From Profundicola chukchiensis (GTDB lineage: Bacteria; Bacteroidota; Bacteroidia; Flavobacteriales; Weeksellaceae): 64,000 nucleotides of DNA. The position numbers and the translations under genes were made by a program. The notes under the pieces were generated by a model. It did not search any database. It saw only the letters and a list, made by a program, of their open reading frames with translations, and had not been told where the DNA came from. Positions 25,513 through 35,013 of the stretch are shown in pieces. Position 1 is the first letter of the stretch; every line of letters begins with the position of its first letter. The DNA lies in contig NZ_JANAIE010000003.1 of the NCBI RefSeq assembly GCF_029664245.1, positions 248,001-312,000 of the forward strand. Direction: 5' to 3'.

Positions 25513-25531
25513 ATATTTAATACGCTTTTAA

Positions 25532-27085
25532 TTAAGGAAATTGAATTCCTGGGTAATTATTAGCGTTTACTTGTCTTAAAGTAGAACCATACTTAGCATT
25601 AATTGCATCGATGAAATAGTTTGAAATCATCGCATAACCTCTTGAGTTAAGGTGAACACCATCTAAAGAGAATGCACCACCTGTAATGAAAGAAGCATTG
25701 TAATCAACACCGTTGAACTGAATTCCTCCTTGTAGAGTAGTCATTTTTCTGTTCATATCCACCAAAGCTAATTGATAGTTAGATGCTAATTGTGCAATAA
25801 TGTTATTAATTGCATTAGTAGTTGCTGTCGCTTGAGCTACCTCATCTTGACTTAATACCCATGCATCAGCAGGATAAGTTAAACCAACAACAGATAATTG
25901 ACCTGCCATTTCTTGAGATAATCCCATTTGCATTAATTGCGCAACTCTCTGAGTATCCACTGTACCAATTTTTGAACTCATTGTTAAAGGAATTAAATCC
26001 CCCTCTTTAGACTGTCTTGCTTGTCCAAAGATAGATCCTAACAATTGTGCTTGTTGAGCTGGAACACCAACTTGTGTTAAAACAGCAGCCATTTGAGCTG
26101 ATAAATCTGGTAAACTATCATCTACGAATACAATTCCTGAAGCACCAGCAGCATCAAAAGAAATTTGTCTTTCTGGTACACCTAAAGCAGCAAATACTTG
26201 GTTTAATTGTCCATAAAATTCATTTAACATTGGAATCTGTGCTGCATAACTAGCATTTGTAGGCGCTAATGGTTTTGCAGGAACCGTTGTTAAGAAAGGA
26301 ATTGAAGTTACATCAGGAATATTTGCAATAGCTCCTTTTGCACCACCAGTTAATACTAAATTCTCTAAAATTGAATTTAAAACTCCTCCAACCATTTGTG
26401 GATCAGATAAATCATTTCCACCATAAGTAGAAGGATCTAAGTTACCTTGTTGATTAACACCAACACCACCACTAGAAGCAAAGCTCAAAACGTCATTGTT
26501 TCCAATCCAAAGTGTAAAGAATGTAGGCTGTTGTGCCATTACATCCGCCATAACACTTGTGTTTGGAGATGAAGCGAATCTAGCAAAATATGGATTAGCC
26601 AAACCTTGAGAAACACCTGCTGGGTTACCATATCCTGGAGCTACTAAGTGATAAGATTTTGCACCTGGAACACCCATGTTATTAAACTGACCTTGTACAA
26701 AAGTACTTTGGAAAGTTCCACCTGGAGCAGAAGGTACAGGAGTCGGAGCACCGTTCACAATTTGTAAAGTTAATTTTCCTGGTAATCCTAAATCAGAAAA
26801 ACCTCCCATGTCATCTTCTGGCATAAGTGGTTGTAAAAATTCACCACCACCTGCAGCTGACATTTGCCCTGCGATGATTGCTGGGAAAGAGTTCTCTTGT
26901 CCACTTCTGTATAATGCATTATCTGCATATCCAGAAGTTAGTGAGTTACCAATTGCAACGTATTTGCTAAAGTTAGCGTCTCCACTTGTGATTTGAATTT
27001 CATCAACTGTAGTTTCAAAATCATCATTACACCCAAATGCGATTAACATTGAGGCAACGAAGACTGATTTATATATAAATTTCAT
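25532..27085 (-). CDS. SGNH/GDSL hydrolase family lipoprotein
   Basis: 517 residues with a lipoprotein signal (cysteine at residue 19, IAFGC). The block-I motif reads VAIGNSLTSGYAD, with Asn in place of the usual Asp of GDSL. The GN-type block reads LWIGNNDVLSF, and the catalytic DxxH block is FSLDGVHLNSRGYAMI near residue 475. The Ser, Asp and His of an esterase are thus present. A long middle insertion, rich in Gln, Ala and Gly, is typical of Bacteroidota versions. It is 12 bases downstream of the FadL gene; I infer an outer-membrane-anchored lipase or esterase that feeds it. Confidence 0.88.
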   Translation of the reverse strand: MKFIYKSVFVASMLIAFGCNDDFETTVDEIQITSGDANFSKYVAIGNSLTSGYADNALYRSGQENSFPAIIAGQMSAAGGGEFLQPLMPEDDMGGFSDLGLPGKLTLQIVNGAPTPVPSAPGGTFQSTFVQGQFNNMGVPGAKSYHLVAPGYGNPAGVSQGLANPYFARFASSPNTSVMADVMAQQPTFFTLWIGNNDVLSFASSGGVGVNQQGNLDPSTYGGNDLSDPQMVGGVLNSILENLVLTGGAKGAIANIPDVTSIPFLTTVPAKPLAPTNASYAAQIPMLNEFYGQLNQVFAALGVPERQISFDAAGASGIVFVDDSLPDLSAQMAAVLTQVGVPAQQAQLLGSIFGQARQSKEGDLIPLTMSSKIGTVDTQRVAQLMQMGLSQEMAGQLSVVGLTYPADAWVLSQDEVAQATATTNAINNIIAQLASNYQLALVDMNRKMTTLQGGIQFNGVDYNASFITGGAFSLDGVHLNSRGYAMISNYFIDAINAKYGSTLRQVNANNYPGIQFP

Positions 27086-27097
27086 ATTTCTAAATTA

Positions 27098-28324
27098 TTA
27101 TTGAATGTTATACGATAGACCTAAACCAAATACAAATCCTGTTGATAAAAGATCTCCTGCAAATCCACTTTCGATATTGTTAAAGCTTCTCTCCTCTCCT
27201 TGGATGTATTCACCCATTAAGTCTACATTAAAGCTACCTAAGTGAGCTCCTAAACCTGCAGTAAACGCATGATAGTTTGTAGTTGGAGTTTGTGGGTTGA
27301 AGTGCTCACCTGGTGAAGGAGAAGCATCATATTTATAACCAACTCTTACGTCTACTACGTCAGAAGCCGCATACTCAGCTCCTAAACTATAGTTAAATGT
27401 ATGGTTATATCCTTGTGTAGAAAGAGCGTCATAGCTATCAGATCCATTTACGAATTCAATATCTAATTTTCTGTATTCTTCCCAACCTACTGATCCAATC
27501 TCTCCTAATACCAATAATTTAGGTGTTACTTGGTAAGAAAGTCCAAATAAAGCCTCGTATGGTAAAGGTAATTCAGCATTGAAATTAGTTGCAGCAAATG
27601 GCATAGCACCTTGTACTAAACTTGGAGTATTTGTCCATAGAACATCTCCATTTTCAACTTCCATTTTCACTTTTGAACGGTATGAAATACCCACAGTTAC
27701 TTTTGGATCTGGTTTAATGAAAACACCAATGTTATATCCTGTACCTGAACCTTCTTTGGTATCAATTTCTAAACTTGCATCTGTACCTCCAACAGCTACT
27801 TGACGTTGAATGTTAACAGCTCCTTTTGCCATAATATATCCAACACCTACACCAAACCAGTCGTTGAATTTATAAGCCACAGTTGGTTGAAAGAAGTAAG
27901 ATTTCAACTCAATTCTGTCAATTACATATTTACCAGCCCATTGGTCACCCCATTCGATGGTACTACCAAAAGGTGTCGTAAAGCTTACTCCTAAAGCTAA
28001 GTTTTCAGTTGGTTTATAACTAGCAGCAGCATAAATAGGCGTTCCCAGAGGATTGTCTGTTTCATGTTTCTCTAGTGTATTTGGGTTTTGATATTTAGAA
28101 GTTAATCCTACTCCAAAACCACCAACAGCAATACTCACTTTACTATCCACAAAAGCCAAAGCTGCTGGGTTAAAGAATGCCACACTCGCATCATGAGACA
28201 AAACTGCTCCCTGTGCTCCTAAGGCCGCTTGGCGAACTCCCTGTAGCGAAACACGGTAACCACCGGCATAAATCGCTGAAGGAAAGACTAATAGCACCAA
28301 TAGCCATAATAAATTTCTTTTCAT
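27098..28324 (-). CDS. FadL/OmpP1/TodX family outer-membrane transporter
   Basis: 408 residues. Signal peptide ~1-20 (FPSAIYAGG). The FadL start is visible: GYRVSLQGVRQAALGAQGAVLSHDASVAFFNPAALAF, then a beta-barrel of alternating strands ending in FGLGLSYNIQ. Family members let long-chain fatty acids and other hydrophobic compounds enter through a lateral opening. The promoter region shows a -33 TTG and -7 TATATTTG with a dyad between them. Directly followed by the SGNH hydrolase gene; together they look like an uptake unit for products of lipid hydrolysis. Confidence 0.93.
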   Translation of the reverse strand: MKRNLLWLLVLLVFPSAIYAGGYRVSLQGVRQAALGAQGAVLSHDASVAFFNPAALAFVDSKVSIAVGGFGVGLTSKYQNPNTLEKHETDNPLGTPIYAAASYKPTENLALGVSFTTPFGSTIEWGDQWAGKYVIDRIELKSYFFQPTVAYKFNDWFGVGVGYIMAKGAVNIQRQVAVGGTDASLEIDTKEGSGTGYNIGVFIKPDPKVTVGISYRSKVKMEVENGDVLWTNTPSLVQGAMPFAATNFNAELPLPYEALFGLSYQVTPKLLVLGEIGSVGWEEYRKLDIEFVNGSDSYDALSTQGYNHTFNYSLGAEYAASDVVDVRVGYKYDASPSPGEHFNPQTPTTNYHAFTAGLGAHLGSFNVDLMGEYIQGEERSFNNIESGFAGDLLSTGFVFGLGLSYNIQ

Positions 28325-28354
28325 ATTCCTCGTTAAATGTTAAAAATTAATAGT

Positions 28355-28386
28355 CAAATATAATTAAAGTTATGCGCACATAACAA
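28355..28386 (-). promoter_or_regulatory. promoter of the fadL-SGNH operon, with dyad in the spacer
   Basis: Minus-strand -33 TTG (28386-28384) and -7 TATATTTG (28362-28355), 21-base spacer. The spacer holds TTATG-CGCA-CATAA (28370-28383), an imperfect dyad that could be an operator. A 30-base leader follows to the ATG at 28324. Confidence 0.5.
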
Positions 28387-28431
28387 TTTTCTCAAAAATT
28401 TTTGATTTCAGATAGATATTTCACAATTTAT

Positions 28432-29631
28432 TTACTGCAAAGTTTTTAATGTCTCTGCAATAATAAAGCTTTCGCTCCAACATGCTTGAAAGTTAAAGCC
28501 TCCTGTTACAGCATCTATATTCAATACCTCACCTGCAAAATAAATCCCAGGAACAATCTTGCTTTCCATGGTTTTAAAGTTAATTTCTTTTAACTCCACA
28601 CCACCTGCAGTTACGAACTCATCTTTGTAAGTACTCTTACCATTGATCTCGTAAATTCCTTGGGTTAATTCAAACGACAATTTACGTAATTTTTTATCAG
28701 GGATGTCACTCCAGTTTAAATTCTTATCTACTTTAACATTTTCAAGCATACTCATCCAAAAACGCTTGGTAAGCCCAAATGGCGCAAATTTGCTCATTTT
28801 CTGACGTGCATTCTCCTGCTTATGCTGAAAAAGAGTTTCCAAAGCATCCTCTACATGATAACCAATAAAATTGATTTGAACACTGAACTTATACTTCTTT
28901 TCGTATAACTCTCTTGCTCCTATTGCAGATAAAACCAAAACTGCTGGACCACTAAAACCCCAATGAGTGATCAACAAATCACCATGATTCTCTAAATTGG
29001 AATCTAATATTTTAATATCAACATTCTGAAATGAAGTTCCTTGTAATCCATTAATTCTACTATCCTTACAATTAAAAGTAAATAAAGAAGGCACAGGCGG
29101 CACAATAGAATGTCCCAATTTTTCAATCATTTGCCAAACTTGTTTGCTACTACCAGGCGCAAAAACTACTTTGTCAAATTCATACTCTCCTTTACTTGTT
29201 TTCAGAATAAAGGTATCACCATTGGGTATAACCTCTTTTACAGCTTCACCTAAATGAATTTTATTTTTATTGTTTTGATTTTCCTTAATTAAGCATCCCA
29301 CAATATCCTGTGAGTTATCTGAAACAGGAAATACGCGCATATCCTCTTGAATCTTAAGTGGCACTCCTCTTTCCTCAAACCAGCCCATCGTATCCCCTGG
29401 CTGAAATCTTCCGAAAACACTTTTCAATTCTTTATTCCCTCTTGGATAAAAATCCACCAAAATATTCGGGTCAAAACAAGCATGTGTTACGTTGCATCGC
29501 CCACCACCAGAGATTTTCACCTTTTGAAGTGGTGTCATCGCTTTTTCAAAAATTTCTACAAAAAAAGGTGGTGCTAGTTGTGCTCCCAAAAAGAACCCAG
29601 CTGCACCACCTCCAATAATTGCTACTTTCAA
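28432..29631 (-). CDS. NAD(P)/FAD-dependent oxidoreductase, BaiN/HI0933 (YhiN) type
   Basis: 399 residues. The FAD-binding motif AIIGGGAAGFFLGAQL opens the protein, followed by the family signature KVKISGGGRCNVTHACFDP (~37-55). GWFEERGVPLKIQEDMRVFPVSD, LLITHWGFSGPAVLVLS and the C-terminal FAGEVLNIDAVTGGFNFQACWSE complete the family pattern. Members of this flavoprotein group are mostly uncharacterised; one is a bile-acid Delta-4 reductase in clostridia. The substrate here is unknown. It sits 17 bases downstream of the small barrel gene, probably in the bioB transcript. Confidence 0.9.
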   Translation of the reverse strand: MKVAIIGGGAAGFFLGAQLAPPFFVEIFEKAMTPLQKVKISGGGRCNVTHACFDPNILVDFYPRGNKELKSVFGRFQPGDTMGWFEERGVPLKIQEDMRVFPVSDNSQDIVGCLIKENQNNKNKIHLGEAVKEVIPNGDTFILKTSKGEYEFDKVVFAPGSSKQVWQMIEKLGHSIVPPVPSLFTFNCKDSRINGLQGTSFQNVDIKILDSNLENHGDLLITHWGFSGPAVLVLSAIGARELYEKKYKFSVQINFIGYHVEDALETLFQHKQENARQKMSKFAPFGLTKRFWMSMLENVKVDKNLNWSDIPDKKLRKLSFELTQGIYEINGKSTYKDEFVTAGGVELKEINFKTMESKIVPGIYFAGEVLNIDAVTGGFNFQACWSESFIIAETLKTLQ

Positions 29632-29648
29632 ATTATTTTTTCGGCAAG

Positions 29649-30086
29649 TTACAGATTAAAACTTAAACCAATACTTCCTCTAGATCCAACTTCGATGTAA
29701 ACACCCAAATTGTTTTGGAAGAAATATCTATAACCTAAGTGACCTCCAAAACCGAAATCGTCACCTAAAATACCTACATCAATACCTGGATATAAATCCA
29801 TGTTTGATGGCATATTTAATAAACTTCCTAAGTGAGCATCAGCTCTACCGAAGATGTAGAAATCTCCATCGTTGTTATCACTGAAATAGAACTCCCCTCC
29901 TGCTCCTAATGAGAAATATTCGTGAATTCCATAATCAAATGTACCTGTAATACCAGTACCATTACCATAAGGCGAGAAACCAACTTGTAATTTCTTGTCT
30001 CCTTGTCCTTGATAGGCTTGAGCACTCATAAATGATGCACCAAAAATTAATGCAGTTAAGACGGTTAATAATCTCAAATTTTTCAT
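29649..30086 (-). CDS. small outer-membrane barrel-like protein (DUF6646-like)
   Basis: 145 residues. Signal peptide ~1-23 (FMSAQA), then LQVGFSPYGNGTGITGTFDYGIHEYFSLGAGGEFYF and a run of short strands with aromatic ends, finishing in a Phe-containing strand (RGSIGLSFNL). The pattern fits an eight-strand outer-membrane barrel, and the N-terminal QGQGDKKLQVGF resembles a family I recall as DUF6646; this name is from memory. It lies between bioB (18 bases) and the flavoprotein gene, which need not reflect its function. Confidence 0.75.
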   Translation of the reverse strand: MKNLRLLTVLTALIFGASFMSAQAYQGQGDKKLQVGFSPYGNGTGITGTFDYGIHEYFSLGAGGEFYFSDNNDGDFYIFGRADAHLGSLLNMPSNMDLYPGIDVGILGDDFGFGGHLGYRYFFQNNLGVYIEVGSRGSIGLSFNL

Positions 30087-30104
30087 ATCTAACTATTTAT
30101 TATA

Positions 30105-31175
30105 TTAATTTCTTCTCTGTCTCGCTAACTCGTTTCTTTCAATTTTATGGCCTGGTCTGGTCCATCTAGGATTTTCACCCAACGCAGGTGTCAACTCCTC
30201 TTTTGGTTCTCTCTTTGCGTGTTTTTCGAAAGGAGCTTGCGTTTTAATGTTCAACTCTTGAAATAACTCCATGTCCTTGTTAATATCAGGATTCGGAGTA
30301 GTCAATAATTTATCTCCTGCAAAAATAGAATTCGCTCCCGCAAAGAAACACATAGCTTGACCTTCTTCGCTCATTTGCGTTCTACCTGCCGACAAACGCA
30401 CTTGAGTTTGAGGCAAAACAATACGCGTCGTCGCTACCATTCTCACCATTTCAAAAATAGAAACAGGCTGTTGATCTTCTAAAGGAGTTCCCTCAACAGC
30501 AACTAAGGCATTGATAGGAACACTCTCTGGTTGAGGATACATATTCGCCAAAACTTTCAACATTCCGGCTCTGTCCTCCACCGTTTCACCCATTCCAATA
30601 ATTCCTCCAGAACAAAGCGTTATAGAAGTTTTACGAACGTTTCCAATCGTTTCTAAGCGATCTTCAAATGCACGTGTTGAAATAACTTCTTTATAATATT
30701 CCTCAGAGGAATCAATATTATGATTATAAGCATATAAGCCTGCTTCTTCAAGGCGTTTTGCTTGATTTTCGGTCAACATACCGAGCGTACAACAAACCTC
30801 CATATCGAGTTTTGTAAGCTCTCGAACCATGCAGAGAACATTGTCAAATTCTTTGCCATCTTTTACATTTCTCCATGCTGCACCCAAGCAAACTCTTGAG
30901 GATCCATTAGATTTAGCTCTGAGCGCCTGCGCTTTTACCTGATCCACAGTTAGTAGGTTATTTCCTTCTACTTTAGTATGATATCTAGCAGCTTGTGGGC
31001 AATAACCACAATCTTCTGCACAACCTCCGGTTTTGATTGAAATTAATGAACTAACCTGAACCTTATTTGGGTCGTGATTTTCTCTGTGAACTGTAGCTGC
31101 TCGATAAAGAAGCTCCATAAGTGGCTGATGATATATCTCTAATATTTCATCTGTTTCCCATGTCTTTCTTTTCAT
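30105..31175 (-). CDS. bioB: biotin synthase
   Basis: 356 residues. A radical SAM enzyme that inserts sulfur into dethiobiotin, the last step of biotin synthesis. The radical-SAM cluster motif GGCAEDCGYC has cysteines 52, 56 and 59; the [2Fe-2S] sulfur-donor region shows VCCTLGML and LSAGRTQM, including the conserved Arg. The enzyme begins with KTWETDEILEIYHQPLMELL. No other bio genes are in the window. It appears to start a three-gene unit with the barrel and flavoprotein genes after the fumC terminator. Confidence 0.97.
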   Translation of the reverse strand: MKRKTWETDEILEIYHQPLMELLYRAATVHRENHDPNKVQVSSLISIKTGGCAEDCGYCPQAARYHTKVEGNNLLTVDQVKAQALRAKSNGSSRVCLGAAWRNVKDGKEFDNVLCMVRELTKLDMEVCCTLGMLTENQAKRLEEAGLYAYNHNIDSSEEYYKEVISTRAFEDRLETIGNVRKTSITLCSGGIIGMGETVEDRAGMLKVLANMYPQPESVPINALVAVEGTPLEDQQPVSIFEMVRMVATTRIVLPQTQVRLSAGRTQMSEEGQAMCFFAGANSIFAGDKLLTTPNPDINKDMELFQELNIKTQAPFEKHAKREPKEELTPALGENPRWTRPGHKIERNELARQRRN

Positions 31176-31237
31176 AAATTCGAATTTAAGCTAGCGAATA
31201 TAAGATTTTTGCAAAATTTAAAGGTCTTAAAATCAAT

Positions 31238-31273
31238 AAAACCTCTAGCTTTTTTTATCAAACTAGAGGTTTT
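31238..31273 (-). terminator. fumC terminator
   Basis: Perfect 11-bp inverted repeat AAAACCTCTAG (31238-31248) with CTAGAGGTTTT (31263-31273), 14-base loop. It lies 24 bases downstream of fumC and just upstream of bioB. Confidence 0.85.
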
Positions 31274-31296
31274 AAAGATTTATTTTTTGATAAATA

Positions 31297-32682
31297 TTAT
31301 ACCATATCTTCTGGTCTCACCCATTTATCAAAATCTTCTTCAGATACATAACCTAAACGAACTGCTTCTTCTCTAAGACTTGTTCCGTTAGCGTGAGCAG
31401 TTTGTGCAATTTCTGCTGCTTTGTAGTATCCAATTTTAGTATTTAAAGCAGTCACCAACATCAACGAGTTGTCTAATAACTCTTGAATTTTCTTGTGGTT
31501 TGGCTCGATACCATCAACACAATTTTCAGTGAAAGAAACACATGCATCTCCAATTAATTGTGCAGATTGTAATGCGTTATAAGCCATCATTGGTTTGAAT
31601 ACGTTTAATTCATAGTGACCTTGAGTTCCACCAATAGTAACAGCTACATCGTTACCCATAACTTGTGCACAGACCATAGTCAATGCCTCTGCTTGTGTAG
31701 GATTTACTTTACCTGGCATAATAGAAGAACCTGGCTCATTAGAAGGAATAATGATTTCTCCAATTCCTGAACGAGGACCACTTGCCAACATTCTAATATC
31801 GTTTCCAATTTTGTTTAATGAAACTGCTAATTGTTTTAATGCTCCGTGGCTCTCCACAATAGCATCGTGTGCAGCTAATGCTTCAAATTTATTTTCGGCT
31901 GTAATAAATGGCAAACCTGTGAACTCAGCGATATATTTTGCCACCAACACATCATAACCTTTTGGCGTGTTAAGACCAGTTCCAACCGCTGTACCTCCTA
32001 ATGCTAATTCAGATAAGTGTGGTAAAGTATTTTTTAAAGCTTTTAAACCGTGGTTTAATTGAGAAACATAACCAGAGAACTCTTGTCCAAGTGTAACTGG
32101 TGTAGCATCCATTAAGTGAGTTCTACCAATTTTAACTACATCTTTGAATTCCTCTGATTTTTTCTGAAGAGCATCTCTCATTTGCTCTACACCAGGAATC
32201 GTAACATCGATTAGTTTTTTATAAACCGCGATATGCATTCCGGTTGGGAAAGTATCATTAGAAGATTGAGATTTATTAACATCGTCATTAGGCTGTAATG
32301 TTTTTTCTCCTTCTCCAATCGTATTTCCTGCAATTTCATGTGCACGATTAGCAATCACTTCATTCACGTTCATGTTAGATTGCGTTCCAGAACCTGTTTG
32401 CCAAATCACTAATGGGAATTGATCATCTAACTTACCTGCAAGAATTTCATCACACACCTCAGCGATTTTATCTCTTTTATCTTCTGGTAAAACACTTAAT
32501 TCGCAATTAGCGTAAGCCGCAGCTTTCTTAAGATAAGCGAAACCTTCTATAATTTCATGTGGCATAGATGATTCTGGACCAATTTTGAAATTATTTCTTG
32601 AACGTTCTGTTTGTGCTCCCCACTTTTTGTCGGCAGGCACTTTAACTTCTCCTAGCGTATCTTTTTCGATTCTGTATTGCAT
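31297..32682 (-). CDS. fumC: fumarate hydratase, class II
   Basis: 461 residues. Interconverts fumarate and malate in the TCA cycle, needing no Fe-S cluster. Motifs: [50 protein letters not shown] (catalytic His), GTAVGTGLN and the signature [11 protein letters not shown] (~318-328). The size and class II layout are standard. It is its own unit with a hairpin after it; the 228 bases between it and the divergent rseP hold both promoters. Confidence 0.97.
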   Translation of the reverse strand: MQYRIEKDTLGEVKVPADKKWGAQTERSRNNFKIGPESSMPHEIIEGFAYLKKAAAYANCELSVLPEDKRDKIAEVCDEILAGKLDDQFPLVIWQTGSGTQSNMNVNEVIANRAHEIAGNTIGEGEKTLQPNDDVNKSQSSNDTFPTGMHIAVYKKLIDVTIPGVEQMRDALQKKSEEFKDVVKIGRTHLMDATPVTLGQEFSGYVSQLNHGLKALKNTLPHLSELALGGTAVGTGLNTPKGYDVLVAKYIAEFTGLPFITAENKFEALAAHDAIVESHGALKQLAVSLNKIGNDIRMLASGPRSGIGEIIIPSNEPGSSIMPGKVNPTQAEALTMVCAQVMGNDVAVTIGGTQGHYELNVFKPMMAYNALQSAQLIGDACVSFTENCVDGIEPNHKKIQELLDNSLMLVTALNTKIGYYKAAEIAQTAHANGTSLREEAVRLGYVSEEDFDKWVRPEDMV

Positions 32683-32874
32683 GAAATTTATTTTTTAAAT
32701 TTTGAAGGTTTAAAGATAAGGTTTTTAGAAATGTATAGAAAATGATATAAATTAGATATTGTCACCTAAAAATCAATCGGATTGAATTTTTAAAAACTTC
32801 ATTTAAATCAAGTTAAAACTAGAAAACTAGAAACTACAAGCACCTAAGTTATTAACTACTATACATAATTTCCC

Positions 32875-32882
32875 TACTTTTG
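32875..32882 (+). promoter_or_regulatory. -7 promoter box of rseP
   Basis: TACTTTTG fits TAnnTTTG, followed by a 28-base leader to the ATG at 32911. The -33 element is not clear. Confidence 0.5.
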
Positions 32883-32910
32883 CACCCAATTAATTAAAAT
32901 TTAATCCGAA

Positions 32911-34221
32911 ATGGAGATATTAATAAAAGCAGCTCAAATGATTTTGATTTTGTCAATCATCGTGGTTTTACACGAGGGAGGACACTATGCAGCTGCAAAA
33001 TTCTTTAAAACTAAGGTAGAGCGTTTCTTCTTATTTTTTGATGTGAAATTCGCTTTATTTAAGAAGCAAATTGGAGAAACTGTTTATGGTATTGGTTGGT
33101 TACCGCTTGGTGGTTATGTAAAAATCGCTGGTATGATCGACGAAAGTATGGATACCGAGCAAATGAAACAACCTGCTCAACCTTGGGAGTTCCGTTCTAA
33201 ACCAGCTTGGCAAAGGTTAATTATAATGTTAGCAGGTATTATTGTTAACTTACTTTTGGCCATGATTATTTTTGGTGTAATGAGCTACACCAATGGTGAA
33301 CAATACGTGAATGTAAACAAATTAAACAACGGAATTGTTGTTGATTCTGCTCAGGCAGCTATGGGATTAAAACCAGGCGATGTACCTGTAGGAGTGAATG
33401 GTGTTAACTATATTAAGCTAAACGAAATTAGCAAACGTGCCTTGATAGATGGTGGAGAGTTAAACGTTAAGCGTAATGGCGAAACTATTAATTTACCTAT
33501 CAACGAAGATGCTTTGGTAAGTTTGCTAGAGCATAAAGGTGGATTTTTTGCACCAAATGTGGCAATTAAAGTTGATACTGTATTTAGTGTTGCAGCTGAA
33601 GCAGGGTTAGAAAAAGGTGATAAAATTTTAGCTTTAAATAACGAGCCGATTAATGGTTGGAAAAAAATAACTGAAACGATTGGAGCTAGCGCTAACTCTG
33701 ATATTACTTTTAAGGTAGAAAGAAATGGAGAAGCCAAAGAAATTGTAGTTCACGTTCCAGAGGAAGCTAAAATTGGTATCGGACCAAGCTTTGACTTATC
33801 AGAAGTGGTTGATGTAGAGGAATTTGGTTTAGGTGAATCTATTGCAAGAGGTGTTAAATTAACTTTCTCAACCATTACAGATCAAGTTCAATCATTTAGT
33901 GTTCTTTGGAAATTAAAAGGAAAAGCAACTAAATACGTTTCTGGACCTATCGGTATCGCAGAGCAATTACCACCTGTTTGGGATTGGGGATTCTTCTGGT
34001 CATTTACAGCCTTATTATCAGCTTGGTTAGCGTTTGTTAACTTACTTCCTATCCCAGGATTAGACGGTGGACATGCTATGTTTACGCTTTATGAAATGGT
34101 AACTGGACACAAGCCTGGCGATAAGTTTATGGAAGTAATGCAAGTAATTGGTTTTGTATTCTTAATGGCCTTGATGGTGTTTATTTTTGGAAATGATATT
34201 GTAAACTTGATTTACAATTAA
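32911..34221 (+). CDS. rseP: site-2 protease RseP
   Basis: 436 residues. An inner-membrane zinc metalloprotease that cuts transmembrane proteins in regulated signalling. The active-site helix carries HEGGH (21-25); the third zinc ligand is in NLLPIPGLDGGH (~377-388), the family's DG motif. Between them lie two PDZ-like regions (VDSAQAAMGLKPGDVPVGVNG and VFSVAAEAGLEKGDKILALNN), as in E. coli RseP. About four membrane helices. No sigma or anti-sigma gene is adjacent, so its substrate is not indicated. Confidence 0.96.
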   Translation: MEILIKAAQMILILSIIVVLHEGGHYAAAKFFKTKVERFFLFFDVKFALFKKQIGETVYGIGWLPLGGYVKIAGMIDESMDTEQMKQPAQPWEFRSKPAWQRLIIMLAGIIVNLLLAMIIFGVMSYTNGEQYVNVNKLNNGIVVDSAQAAMGLKPGDVPVGVNGVNYIKLNEISKRALIDGGELNVKRNGETINLPINEDALVSLLEHKGGFFAPNVAIKVDTVFSVAAEAGLEKGDKILALNNEPINGWKKITETIGASANSDITFKVERNGEAKEIVVHVPEEAKIGIGPSFDLSEVVDVEEFGLGESIARGVKLTFSTITDQVQSFSVLWKLKGKATKYVSGPIGIAEQLPPVWDWGFFWSFTALLSAWLAFVNLLPIPGLDGGHAMFTLYEMVTGHKPGDKFMEVMQVIGFVFLMALMVFIFGNDIVNLIYN

Positions 34222-34246
34222 ACATAATATTTAATTCACTTTATAA

Positions 34247-34290
34247 AATGACTTTGACTAAGTATCAACTTGGTTAAAGTCATTTTTTTT
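34247..34290 (+). terminator. rseP terminator
   Basis: A long hairpin: AATGACTTT (34247-34255) pairs with AAAGTCATT (34276-34284), extended to about 17 pairs with wobble pairs, followed by TTTTTT. Confidence 0.9.
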
Positions 34291-34307
34291 GATTCAAATA
34301 CGGAATA

Positions 34308-34338
34308 TTGGTTTTAACTTCGATAATGAATACCTTTG
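34308..34338 (+). promoter_or_regulatory. pncA promoter
   Basis: -33 TTG (34308-34310), 20-base spacer, -7 TACCTTTG (34331-34338), then a 21-base leader to the ATG at 34360. It sits after the rseP terminator. Confidence 0.65.
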
Positions 34339-34359
34339 ATAGTCAGCAAAAACTTAATT

Positions 34360-34959
34360 ATGAAGAAAACAGCACTACTTGTAATCGATGTTCAAAATGA
34401 TTTTTTACCTGGTGGAAGCCTAGCTGTGGCTGATGGTGATAAAGTAATCCCTATTATCAACAAGCTTATTCCACAATATGATTTGGTAGTAGCCACACAA
34501 GATTGGCATCCTGCTAACCATAAGAGTTTTGCTTCTCAACACGAAGGAAAAAAGCTTTTTGAGGAAATTGACTTAAACGGGATGAATCAAAGATTATGGC
34601 CAGACCATTGTGTGCAAGGTACTTTTGGAGGTGAATTCCATAAGGATTTAGAAATGAACACGGTAGAAGCTGTTTTCAGAAAAGGTATGGACCCTGAAAT
34701 TGATAGTTATAGTGGTTTTTATGACAACGGACATTTGAAATCTACAGGATTAGCGGGCTACCTTAAAGAAAAAGGAATAGAAGAAGTACATTTTTGTGGG
34801 ATTGCTGCAGATTATTGCGTTTACTTCTCAATCAAAGATGCAATGTCAGAAGGCTTTAAAACTGTATTAATAGAAGAAGCCACCAAACCTATTGACGCTG
34901 AGAACTTTGAAAAGCAGAAAATAGAACTAAACAAACTAGATGACTTTAAATTGATCTAG
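34360..34959 (+). CDS. pncA: nicotinamidase
   Basis: 199 residues from the ATG at 34360. Deamidates nicotinamide to nicotinate for NAD salvage. The isochorismatase-like fold shows ALLVIDVQNDFLPGGSL (catalytic Asp10), VATQDWHPANHKSFAS (metal-binding), the lysine in VFRKGMD, and the catalytic cysteine in CGIAADYCV. A TTG eight codons upstream lies inside the -7 promoter box, so it cannot be the start. A weak hairpin follows the gene. Confidence 0.95.
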   Translation: MKKTALLVIDVQNDFLPGGSLAVADGDKVIPIINKLIPQYDLVVATQDWHPANHKSFASQHEGKKLFEEIDLNGMNQRLWPDHCVQGTFGGEFHKDLEMNTVEAVFRKGMDPEIDSYSGFYDNGHLKSTGLAGYLKEKGIEEVHFCGIAADYCVYFSIKDAMSEGFKTVLIEEATKPIDAENFEKQKIELNKLDDFKLI

Positions 34960-34970
34960 ATTTTTATTTG

Positions 34971-35002
34971 AAATGTTAAAAAAGATAGTAATTTTAACAT
35001 TT
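34971..35002 (+). terminator. AT-rich hairpin after pncA
   Basis: Perfect 11-bp inverted repeat AAATGTTAAAA (34971-34981) and TTTTAACATTT (34992-35002). It has no GC-rich part, so it is a weak terminator at best, and it ends 11 bases before the next start codon. Confidence 0.5.
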
Positions 35003-35013
35003 TATAAGGAGAT

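Noticed and set aside
32820-32845. A short tandem repeat, ACTAGAAA twice, upstream of rseP
   Set aside because: Two 8-base copies in AT-rich DNA are too little to call a repeat element or operator.
34336-34359. A TTG start for pncA
   Set aside because: The TTG lies in the -7 promoter box, so it cannot be in the mRNA.
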